Of a DNA stretch of 64,000 nucleotides, positions 1 to 9,077 are shown piece by piece. How positions within the stretch are numbered: position 1 is the stretch's first letter; each line of letters begins with the position of its first letter. Position numbers and translations under genes: made by a program. A model generated the notes under the pieces. That model saw only the letters and a list, made by a program, of their open reading frames with translations. It had not been told where the DNA came from and ran no database searches. The DNA comes from Cordia subcordata (lineage: Eukaryota; Streptophyta; Magnoliopsida; Boraginales; Cordiaceae), in contig JAPTOF010000017.1 in NCBI GenBank assembly GCA_028554755.1, positions 8,804,001-8,868,000 of the forward strand. The letters run 5' to 3'.

Positions 1-128
1 AATAAATTCAAAGCACGTATTAACGAACTCAAAACTCAAAAGGGTTAACATAGAAGTGGGGAAAATTATAAGGTGCACCTTCATCTATGTGGTCTTTCAT
101 ATGTTAAAAAGAAAAAGAAAACAAAGAG

Positions 129-410
129 TCGTGTACACAAATCTTTTTCTATCTCTATTTTTTTTCTCTCTCTACATCTTTATTCTCTCTCTCTTCATCT
201 CTTCTTTCTCTATGATCTCTTTTTTTTATCTCTATTTTCTCTCTTTCTCTATATCTCTGTTCTTTCTGTTTTTGTTTATGTTCTCTCTCTACGATTTTTT
301 TTGTCTCTATTTTCTCTCTCTCTACATCTCTATTTAGTCATATTTGTGACAATTGGTTATGATGTGTGTGTGTTCTAACACGTGTGTGTGTGTGTGTATA
401 TATATACACG
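129..410. repeat. T/CT-rich low-complexity tract with TG/TA microsatellite
   Basis: The tract is almost entirely T and C with CTCTCT runs, then a (TG)n(TA)n microsatellite at about 361-410. The open frames here encode only Phe/Leu/Ser strings, as expected from a pyrimidine tract, so no gene is called. Confidence 0.85.
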
Positions 411-419
411 AAGGATTGG

Positions 420-905
420 TATATATTCAGTAGTTTATTATTGTTTGTTCAGTAGACTATTATGATTAGCCTATTATTACTTGTTTAGTATTCTATAACT
501 ATTTGTTCAATAAGCTATTATTGTTTGTTTAGGATTTCATAACTATTTTTTTAGTAGACAATTATTATTTGTTCAGTATCTTACATTTGTTTGTTCAGTG
601 CTCTATAACTGTTTTTCAATGCTCTATAATTGTTTGTTCAATGCTCTATAACTATTTGTTCAGTAGCCTTTTTATTGCTTTTTAGTAGACTATTATTGTT
701 TGTTCAGTATTTTATAACTATTTGTTCAGTATTCTAGAACTATTTGTTTTGTAGCCTATTATTGTTTATTCAACGTTTTGTAACTGTTTGTTCAATAGGC
801 AATTATTATTTGTTCAGTAGTAGTAGATATTATTGTTTGTTCAGTGTTTTATAAGTGTTTGTTCTATAGGCTATTATTGTTTGTTTAGTAGTATATTATT
901 CATCA
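420..905. repeat. degenerate AT-rich minisatellite, unit about 21-23 bp
   Basis: About twenty imperfect copies of a unit like TATTATTGTTTGTTCAGTAG follow one another. They alternate between a 'CTATTATTGTTTGTTCAGTAG' form and a 'TCTATAACTATTTGTTCAGT' form, which suggests a higher-order dimer of about 42-44 bp. Copies differ by substitutions and 1-3 bp indels, so the array is old. No coding frame runs through it. Confidence 0.8.
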
Positions 906-1734
906 AAATATCTGTTTGTAATTAAAATTCGTTGAAACTACGAGAATTGTTTATTCATTATTCAGTCTTTGTTTGTTCATGGAAAGCTTTATCAGATTTA
1001 TATATTTTTGTTCGTAACTTACAATTCAAAGTTACAAATGTTTTCTATTTTTTTGGACATTTTTGCTCCAGATTTGATGTTATCTATTTCTTTGGACATT
1101 GTTGCTTTAGTCATTTTGATTAAATTGAGCTATGATTTTGATTTGTTATCTTTGTTGAGTTGTTGAACAAACTGAATTGAAGAATTGTATTTTGGGTTTT
1201 GTGAGATTTAGTTTTTAGTCATGAAACAGAGGAGAGGTGAGAAGAATTGTAGCAAAAAAAAAAAGAAAAAAAAAAGCGCTATGTAGTGCGTGATTTCATA
1301 GCACCTGCATAGATGCACCTTACAACATACACCTGCGGGTGCATAGAATAAGATCCCTAAAAGTGGGTATAAATACACTTTTAAAGGATAAGCATGAGAA
1401 ACAGTCAAACGGGCCGATTTGAGGAAGACGCCGTATGGCTGGCTTACTGGCCATATTTGGGCCATTCTTGGGTTACTCCCCAAGACCAGCCCATACCAAA
1501 CCCATAAAAAAGAGATATATCATGTGTGTATATAATTAGAATGTTTTTGGTTTGTGGGTATACAAAAATGAACAAAATCAACCAAAAAGAAGAAGAAGAA
1601 GAAGAAGAAGAAAATATAAAGAATGAAAAATGAAAAAAAGGAAAAAAAATAAGAAAAGGAGGAAAGAGTGTGCATTTTGAATAGATCAGAGGAGCTGTTT
1701 TTCCTTTGTTGTTGAGTACATTTTCATCCGAGAT
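906..1734. other. intergenic, no gene seen; contains a GAA repeat
   Basis: This is AT-rich sequence with an A-rich run near 1253-1275 and an (AGA)n trinucleotide repeat at about 1588-1612. The short open frames have no recognisable domain. Confidence 0.6.
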
Positions 1735-1830
1735 TAAGGGATAGCTCAATTGGTTGAGACTATTTTTCCCATGCATAAGGTTATGGGTTCAATCTTATGA
1801 GGGTGGGTTTTAAAAAATAATAATAATAAA
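1735..1830 (+). mobile_element. tRNA-derived SINE-like head
   Basis: The sequence carries an A-box-like TAGCTCAATTGGTTGAG at about 1742 and a B-box-like GGTTCAATC at about 1787. The spacing is as in a tRNA internal Pol III promoter. It runs into an A-rich/TAA tail (AAAAAATAATAATAATAA). It cannot be a functional tRNA gene because the stems do not pair and there is no clear anticodon arm. A short or truncated plant SINE is the best reading. Confidence 0.55.
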
Positions 1831-2222
1831 TTTTTTAAAAAGTGTACATTTTCGTCCAAAAATATAGAAAATTGGGCAAAATATTAAACCAATCTTATTT
1901 CTCAAACATGGTGTACACGCATTGTCAAAGTGAACCAAAAATATTATGGAATTTGACCCCAAAAAGAATACTGATGGAAGGGTGTTGCGGTTCATTTAAA
2001 ATTGAATATAAAACAGAAAACAAAGAATTACTTACGAGGTAATTATGATATCACGAGGAGAAAATTTTCAAAAAAATTAACAAATATGATAATTATGTAA
2101 AAAAAATGTCCATTTTCAGAACATAATTAATCCTCAAGTTTTACGGCTCAACTCTCACCATTGCTAGACCCAGTATAAGTTGCTACTGACTTTTAAATCA
2201 ATCAGAAAAAAGAATAAAATTT

Positions 2223-3018
2223 GGGCTTGTTCCGCACAAGTTGTTGGAATATCTAATAGCTCTTCGAGCAACTAATAAGTATTTGAGTAGCTGAAAATTG
2301 TTATATTTTAGCTGTTTGGTTAGGTGATTAAACAAAATATGTTTAATAAAATAGTTATTAGATTAGTTGATAAATGCAAAATAGCATAAAAAGATATTGA
2401 TATCACATTATTATTGTTATAATAATTATAATTATTATTACTATTATTAGAATAATTGTTATAATAATTATAATTATTATTACTATTACTAGAATAAGCA
2501 ACATATATATATACATATATATATATACACACATATATATACAGTTAGATCTTTGTTTTTATAATAATATTTTAATATTAAAGAAAAATAAATTTAATTT
2601 TTGGTAAAATCTTTCTATCAAAGTTATAAAAATTATTTTTAATGGGTTTAAAATTTATTTTGTTAAAAAAAAGATAAATGGACTAATAAAATTTATACTT
2701 TTTACATATTTATGTAAATAAAATTTGAGACTGATTTTATGGTATTTTTTATTTATATGTGTGAAATAGAATGTTAAAATATGGAGAGTTTGAAAAAAGA
2801 GTAGAATTACCCAAAAAATATAGAAAGGGTAGGTTGAAAGAAAAAGATAAAAGGCTAAAATCTATTTGAAACATTAAATTGTTTGAGAACAACTATTGAA
2901 ACACAACAAGCTGGTTGAAAAACTATTTTATCAAATAATAATAACTTGGAAAAATAGTTTTTTGACTAGTTAAAAAAAGTTATTTGAAAAATTAATTTTT
3001 TGTGTTGCGGAACATTGG
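2223..3018. mobile_element. non-autonomous DNA element, copy 1 (related to 37451-38075)
   Basis: The ends carry a short inverted match: TGTTCCGCA near 2229 and TGCGGAACA at 3006-3014. The interior is similar to 37451-38075 along its length. Shared blocks include 'TTTGAGTAGC', 'GATAAATGCAAAATAGCA / GTATGCAAAATGACG', a central microsatellite (TTATTA/TA here, TTG in the other copy), and a right part ending in 'TTTATATxTGTGAAA'. No transposase is present. The exact ends and target duplication are uncertain. A hAT-type MITE is one possibility. Confidence 0.5.
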
Positions 3019-3343
3019 TGTGAGAAACATCCTTCTCAAGGCAATTGTTTTTATGGGCTTGCTCTCTCTTAGGAAAAGTGTCTCCTATTGTGGAGGATAT
3101 TAAAAAAATTGTCACAAGAAATCCTTTGATTAGGTTTTGGTACCCTTGTAGAACCATTAACAAGGCTTGTGATTTGATTGATAGATCTAAACTTAAAAAA
3201 TTACTTGCCTTTAGACTGAGTATCTAATTCCCCAAGAGCCCTTCTTTTTCTTCTTATTTCTGATGAAAACTCTGCTACGGTTGATTGAATTATTGTACTT
3301 TGACGTGGATTAATTGAAGTTATGTTTTTCAAAAAAAAAAAAA
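3015..3343 (+). mobile_element. LINE 3'-end fragment (RNase H-like remnant plus poly(A))
   Basis: A short plus-strand frame reads VEDIKKIVTRNPLIRF then NKACDLIDRS. This resembles the C-terminal helix of the plant LINE/RNase H-like domain, where 'NxADxLA' is typical. It is followed by a stop at about 3225, about 100 bp of 3' sequence and a 15-base poly(A) at about 3329-3343. Poly(A) at the end of an RNase H-like remnant is the usual structure of a 5'-truncated L1-type LINE. Its left edge abuts the preceding DNA element, so one may have inserted next to or into the other. Confidence 0.5.
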
Positions 3344-3366
3344 AAGAGAGAGAGGGACTAAGACTC

Positions 3367-3560
3367 CAAGAGCCTGTTTGGCTCGCTTATTTTTATGTGC
3401 TTATAAACATGGGAGTAAAATTATGAGCAAAAGGTTACTTATAAGTAAATAATAAATAAGTAAAAAAATATTTAAATAATATGTCTATATAAATTATTAA
3501 CATATTTAGTAAATAAACACTTACAAATAATATTTGTTAAAATGGTTATAAAAAAGATCT
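3367..3560. mobile_element. possible MITE remnant
   Basis: The segment starts with 'GCCTGTTTGGCTCGCTTATTTTTATGTGCTTATAA', a start typical of plant MITEs and similar to hairpin elements at 22282 and 59961 in this window. The right boundary is not convincing, so this is a weak call. Confidence 0.3.
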
Positions 3561-4665
3561 TTCATTATGCAATGTCAAAAATGTAAAACCAACTTCAAGT
3601 CTTGCACTTGGTTGTAGGTTGCAAGACTAATCCACTTCCTTTTGTATAAAATCTAATAAAAGTGAATTTAAGCTTTATTTTATTAGGTGAGATTAATTAT
3701 ACTAATTTGAAAATGATATTTACACCATTAACCTTGGCTTTCCACCGATTAAAGTTTACATACCAACTAGCATAAAACCCCTATCAAATTATGGCTCAAA
3801 ATTCAGTCTCATACAAATTAAAAAACATATGGAAGAAAGTAAATAAGAGAGTTATCAAATTCAAGACCTGTCTAAAATAGTGTAAAAGAAATCTTAAGGG
3901 GTAAGGATTTTTGTCCTATAAATAGATAGTCTTGGAACTTGTAGTAGGTATGTCTTGGGGGCCACACCCTGTGGGGGTTGTGGATGAGAAAGCCCAATAA
4001 TAGCAAAGAGACTTTTGCGTTTTTTTGCTAGAGAAAGTCATATAGGAGGGCCACATGGGAGGGTTTAGACTTTTTCTGTTCATAAAGTTCTATGTGTGTC
4101 TTATATTCTTTCTAGTTTTGGTGAGAAGATAGTCATTGTAAGCATTGTGTGGGAGGGCTTTTTGTTAGAGTTTTCTCCATGCAAAAACTGTAACTCATTA
4201 TTATTAAATAGTAAATTTTATCCCAGAGGAAAATTGTGGATAGTAGATAGAGGGACGAGCCACGTTAAAGTATTACATGTTTTTGTGTGTGTTTATGCTA
4301 TTCTTTGATGTTTGTGTACATGTATCCTCGATATTTCTTACATATAGTATCCAACTTTTCTTCTCTCTTTTTATTTTTACGGTATCCTAATAGTATATGT
4401 ATATCTAGTACTTGGAAAAGAAAATTATTTTTATGCTATGAGGAAAGTATTTCAACTTTTCTTTTTTTCTTTTAATAATATACTAATATTATATCCATAT
4501 CTCTAGTACTTGAAAAAGAAAATTATTTGATGCGTTAAGGAAAGTATTACAACTTTTCTTTTTCTTTTTCTTTTTTTTATTTTCACAATATACTTATATT
4601 ATATATATAAAATACTGCAAGAAGAAAATTATTTTTATGCTTTGAGGAAAGTATTCGTACATAGC
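3561..4665. other. intergenic, no gene seen
   Basis: AT-rich DNA with a locally repeated motif: 'CTTGGAAAAGAAAATTATTTTTATGC...GGAAAGTATT' recurs near 4411, 4509 and 4620. The small open frames show no domains. Confidence 0.5.
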
Positions 4666-4674
4666 ACGGGTACA
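4666..4674. repeat. left 9-bp target-site duplication of MULE-1
   Basis: ACGGGTACA directly precedes the left terminal inverted repeat. The right flank has ACGAGTACA at 8373-8381, one mismatch in nine. Nine bases is the usual Mutator target duplication length. Confidence 0.8.
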
Positions 4675-4922
4675 GGGAATTTTTTTAACCCCATTTTAAT
4701 TGCTTCCAAAATTAACTCAGTTTTTAAGGTGGTTGCAAAAATAGACTTTTTGAGCTTTCGAAGTCCAAATTTCAAAAGTTCAGAAGTTTGATTATATTTC
4801 TCTTAATGCCATCAAAAATTTCGTGCGAGGGCGTGACGGAACTGGCAGAATCAAACTTTTGAAGTTCAAGAAAGAATTTTTGAAATTCGAATTCGAACTT
4901 CAGGAGTTCAATTTAGGGTTTA
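4675..4922. repeat. MULE-1 left terminal inverted repeat
   Basis: It matches the reverse complement of about 8129-8372 over its whole length, with scattered substitutions and small indels. Shared landmarks are AATTGCTTCCAAAATTAACTC, the 'GGTTGCAAAA.T.GACTTTT' block, and the inner 'GGAACTGGCAGAATC' block. Confidence 0.8.
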
Positions 4923-5225
4923 CATTTCATATATGTACTTATTATTAGATCTAGTTGAACTTACATTTTCCATTTCATATATGTACTTATTATTAGATCC
5001 AGTTGAACTTATGTTGATGTTGACAATATCTTGAGATGGAAAGATTTGGCAATATTTTGAGATAAAAAGATTCTACAGCATTCACAAATGCATACATTAC
5101 ATAACAACTTTATGATAATTATTATATAAATCCAAATCCATTACATTACATAACAGCTTCATGATAAATATTACATAAATCCAAATCCATTACAGTACAT
5201 AACAACTTTATGATAATTATTACAG
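4923..5225. repeat. tandem repeats of 48-49 bp inside MULE-1
   Basis: Two local tandem arrays follow the left TIR. A 48-bp unit is present about twice (start points 4924 and 4972, containing ATATGTACTTATTATTAGAT). A 49-bp unit is present about 2.7 times (start points 5101, 5150 and 5199, containing ATAACAACTTTATGATAA). They occupy the 3' flank of the transposase gene. Confidence 0.75.
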
Positions 5226-7556
5226 CTATGCATTTTGTCTAAGGGGGCAATTTGGAACAGTATGTCTTGGGTTATAACAATAACCACACCTTCGTCTATC
5301 AATTTGGTTGGAGTTGTCTGTCTCGTTCGGTATGCACCGATCTCTTTCCCACCCATATCTTTTTTTGCACACCCGATCTAAGTTCGATAGTAACGTCCAC
5401 CTAGACCCCGAAGGCCAGTAAAATTTGTGTCCTAGGGGTTGAAATGTCACCCAGTATGTGGCCTTGAATACCTCCACCATATAATGCCGAGCTACTATGG
5501 TTGAAGGGTTTCTACCCCAGAAACAGGCAACATACTGTATATGAGAGCATGGTATATGATAGGCTGTCTACTTGTCACACGTACATGTTTATCCCATGCA
5601 ATCTACTTCCTATTGGTTTAGAACATCGTCCCCATCGCTGTGGCAATTGCCCTACCTAATACTACTCATCTAGTCTGAATGCATGAAAACGCTTCCGGTG
5701 TGAGGATACCTCTCACTTTTCATACTTGTCTCTTGCTTTATTTGTGAGAGTACGACCATCTCTCTACATGTGTATCGTGTTTGCCAAGCTATCATGGAAA
5801 TATCCCTTTAGCTTCATAAAGATGTTAGTTACCATTGCTATAATAAGTAATCCTCTGGCTCCAACTAGAACGCCATTGAAGCACTCAACATTATTTGTCA
5901 TCAGCACTCCCTATCTGTAATTCCCATCATGGCTTAAGGTTCACGTCTCTACACCGAGGTCGGATAACATCTTGTGCACTCGAGTACCGAGCCAGTAGGT
6001 CGTGGATCAATATTTAGAATAATGTCCATGGCGGTGATATGCTTGTGTTTTTGGTTTTCTTTTCTAGCTATCCAACAGATGTCTTTTGCAATTTGGTTGT
6101 GTTATCTTTTCATCACATCGCATTCATATGTCTCAAACAAATGTGATGTTTCACTTGAAATCGGCCGTTGGTGATAGCAGCCGTGAATCCCGCATGCTTG
6201 TCAAACAGAATACACACTGTTGGCATATCGTTTAAAAAGTATTCATGTACCTTCTCCAGGAACCACGTCCAACTATTTGTATTCTCAGCATCGACTATTG
6301 TGAATGTCAATGACAATATATGATTGTTACCATCTGTTGTTAACGCAATGAGTAGGTGGCCCTTGTACTTTCCACGCAGATGTGTTCTGTCTAACAAAAG
6401 TACAAGTCAGCAGTGTTTTCATGCCGTGATGCACAAATCGAAAGCCCAAAAAATATAGTGGAAAACTTTTTCTATTAGGGTTGAACCTTGAGTGAACTTG
6501 TAGTCAATAACGGTCCTTGGATTATTCACAATCACTAAGAAAGCGGGGCAGCATCTGGTATGATATGTCCCAGTCGCCATAAACTAGCTCTATTGCCTTA
6601 TTCCTACCACGCCAAGCCTTCCTGTACATTATATCAACGTTTAACTTTTTCTTTATGTGGGATCAGACAAGACGTACCTCAAAATCAGCTTTCTCTGCAA
6701 CAACATGCCTCACTATGTAACCAATCAAACCAAAGGTTAGATTTCTGTGGTTTGGCTCGCATTTATCTCCCATACAAATATGCATGCCTTGGTACTTGGT
6801 GATCTCGAACATCTTGTGCGTGGATTTTTTAATTGCATGGACTCTCCACTTGCATGGTGTCTTTGGATTGCTCGATTCGTAGGAATGTATGTCTCTCAAG
6901 AACTTATTTGACTTCACCACTCTGTACTCTCGTTGATGCTTGATCACGTTCATTTGGATAGCCTTTATACGATCAATCTTTGTCGAGAACACCATGCGTT
7001 TGGCCAACTCTATCTGTCTCTCGTCCTACATTAGTCTTTTCGGTGGCTCGTCCTTAGAAGTGATGTAGTATTCTGTCCTAATAGTGTGGAAAGCTATTGG
7101 TTCTTTCTTCTCTAGCTTTGGCTCTGGCTCTTCGCTAGCATCTGGCCCAACCTCAGCCTCTTTGTTTTGGTAGTTTAAACTGGCCACTAACATAATATCT
7201 TTCTTGTTGTTCAACTGGACGTCCTCCTCTTCTTCGTCCAGTTCAGACAAAATCGAATTTAGTCCTACCTTGAATCTCTCCGGAATGTCATCAGCGTGAG
7301 AGGGTCATCCAATTTTAGATGTGGACCATGGCGGTGGAGAAAGGGAAAATATGGCAAACTCCATCATCGTGGTAGAAATACCGACCTCCGCATTGGCATA
7401 ACAAGCTGCTACGTTCAAGTCTGGCAAATCAACAATAGCTTCTTGTAATGGTTGTTCTTTATTTACTCGTTGTAGGTTGTACACGTCATCACTTTTTACA
7501 TCTACAACTACATGCACACGTCGCCTATTCATTTCCATGCAAGTTGTGTCATACAT
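5226..7556 (-). pseudogene. MuDR-type MULE transposase, broken
   Basis: Pieces of one plant MULE transposase appear in order on the minus strand. An acidic N-terminal region (7026-7556) comes first. Next is a MuDR N-terminal domain (6663-7007, with CKWRVHA and YQGMHIC). The transposase core (6113-6397) has THLRGKYKGHLL, a DGNN motif, ILFDKHAG and HHICLRHM. A SWIM zinc finger lies near 5539-5588 (CTCDK then HIPCSH), and a C-terminal zinc knuckle (CGYCYNPRHTVPNCP) near 5240-5280. Several in-frame stops, one inside the SWIM finger, and frame changes between segments show it is not translatable as one protein. The function would be cut-and-paste transposition of elements with this TIR. Confidence 0.85.
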
Positions 7557-8128
7557 GTCCTATACATCTTCGTCATTCTTCACGGCACTTGGGAAATAAT
7601 ATATTTGTTGTAAGTTTGTGTCTTATTTAGGATCACGATAACACAAATCAACTCTATCGATAGCATGCCACAATTCGTGCTTCTTGAATATACAAGATAC
7701 AAATTGATTATATGTCGTTTAAGGATGAATTTTTATTTTACGTTGTAAATTTGGGCCCACGTAGTCGAGCCTATGATCTGTTTCAATTTTGTAGTTGCCA
7801 TAGTATAAATGTACAATAACCTCATCTACATTTGCATTTATCTCTTGGAGTGAAAGTGCTACAAAACGTAATTGAGGGTGTGAAAGTTTTGAGGTTAAGC
7901 AATTTTGAAATGAGCTGGTGAAGGGAGGGAAGTGGGATTATATAGCAACAAATTCGAATTTCCAAAATTCGATTTCAAATTTTGGAAATTTGAATATGCG
8001 AAATTCTTTAATGGAATCCTAAATCAAATTTTCGAAATTCGAAAACGAAATTTCAAAGTTCGAATTTTTCAGATTCCTTGCAGCTCTGTCATGTCTTCAC
8101 AGGAAATCTTTGACGGCTTCAAGAAAGC
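7557..8128. other. 5' flank of the MULE-1 transposase, with palindrome-like motifs
   Basis: Non-coding part of the element between the transposase remnant and the right TIR. From about 7949 it is dense in TTCGAA/GAATTTCxxAAATTC-type inverted motifs, degenerate relatives of the 19-bp palindrome seen at 62178-62703. GGGATTATATAGC near 7934 could be the transposase TATA region. Confidence 0.5.
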
Positions 8129-8372
8129 CCTAAATCGAACTTTCCGAAGTTCAAATTCGCACTTCGAAAGTTTTGTTTCAAACTTTGAAAGTTCGATTCT
8201 ACCAGTTCCATCACTTCCTCGCATGGAATTTTTAACAACGTAAAAAAATATAATAGAACTTCCGAAATTTGATATTCGAACTTCAAAAGCTTGAAAAGTC
8301 AACTTTTGCAACCATTTTAAAAATAGAGTTAATTTCGAAAGCAATTAAAAAATATGATTAAAAAAAATTCCC
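8129..8372. repeat. MULE-1 right terminal inverted repeat
   Basis: Inverted partner of the left TIR. It contains TCGAACTTTCCGAAGTTCA at 8135-8153 and related motifs at about 8177-8196 and 8255-8275. It ends in TTCCC at 8372, directly before the target duplication. Confidence 0.8.
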
Positions 8373-8381
8373 ACGAGTACA
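8373..8381. repeat. right 9-bp target-site duplication of MULE-1
   Basis: ACGAGTACA differs by one base from the left copy ACGGGTACA. Confidence 0.8.
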
Positions 8382-8877
8382 CCACTTGTGGGCATTAAAG
8401 GAAACATGCACCAAAGTAAATAAGCATGGCAGCAAAGCCCTCTACCAACCAACCAAACGAGGTGCAAGAAAGACCCGACTCATGCCGGCCATTCCTATCT
8501 GATTAGGGCACTTAAATCTATGAATGCATGTGTATGTGTTTCTCTTTTTTCCATTCTCATTGTTGCTTTGTTTCTGACATTAGCCATATATTTTTTTCTG
8601 CTCTTTACATGTTTCTCCAGTGCATGCATGCTTTGTCCCTTGAAAACCCCACAAAAACTGAGTCTTATCCTCACCAATTTGGCCTGCATGCTCATCTTTC
8701 AGTTCAGGTATGATCACGATCAAGTATGTGTTCATGCATATGTACTTTCTCGCAATCACAGCTTTTCTTTGTTTCATATAATGAAGCATGCATGGACTTG
8801 ACAGAGATCGATCAAGAAGAGCGCATTAATTCTTGTTATTTTTTCGGTATTATCAAGAAAAGCATATCTTTTTCGAT

Positions 8878-8976
8878 AAGAGGGTGTAGCTCAGTGAAAG
8901 CATCTCTCACTTAGGACTAATATATTTTGAGTTCGAGTCAATCAATGGGGTAAGTGGGAACCACCATTGATACTCT
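8878..8976 (+). mobile_element. tRNA-derived SINE-like sequence
   Basis: GTGTAGCTCAGTGAAAGC resembles a Pol III A box and GAGTTCGAGTCAATC a B box. The distance between them is that of a tRNA, and a T/A-rich tail (TTAAAAAAAATG) follows. The acceptor and anticodon stems do not form, so a SINE is favoured over a tRNA gene. Confidence 0.5.
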
Positions 8977-8984
8977 TAAAAAAA

Positions 8985-9077
8985 ATGTCGAAATTACCTC
9001 CTCCAAGAGTGAGGTCTTGGATTCAATCCCATGGGTTATGAGGATTGAGTTGGGAGCGAGGGTATTTACCCAAAAAA
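8985..9077 (+). mobile_element. second tRNA-derived SINE fragment
   Basis: GGTCTTGGATTCAATCCCAT matches a B box, followed by 'GGTTATGAGGATTGAGTTGGGAGC' and an A-rich end (ACCCAAAAAAAG). It lies directly behind another SINE-like sequence, which suggests nested or tandem insertion. Confidence 0.4.

Larger units (their letters stand above)
4675..8372 (-). mobile_element. Mutator-like transposable element (MULE-1), decayed autonomous type
   Basis: The element is 3.7 kb. It begins GGGAATTTTTTTAACC and ends with the inverted equivalent (GGTTAAAAAAATTCCC-like), inside a 9-bp target duplication. The terminal inverted repeats are about 245 bp long and imperfect: 4675 to about 4922 pairs with about 8129 to 8372, including the inner block 'GCGAGG..GTGA.GGAACTGG.AGAATC'. 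The inner parts of both TIRs contain degenerate copies of the TCGAACTTC/GAAGTTCGA palindrome, which is abundant in the second element at 62095. A minus-strand MuDR-type transposase lies inside but is broken by stops and frameshifts, so the copy should be immobile unless helped in trans. Confidence 0.85.

Noticed and set aside
1735..1806. tRNA gene
   Set aside because: A- and B-box-like sequences are present but acceptor and anticodon stems do not pair. An A-rich tail follows, so SINE is favoured.
7932..8344. Overlapping frames of about 100 codons at the right end of MULE-1
   Set aside because: They translate the inverted palindromic motifs of the TIR region and lie on both strands. No domain.
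8878..8950. tRNA gene
   Set aside because: Same reasoning: internal promoter-like boxes without a cloverleaf.
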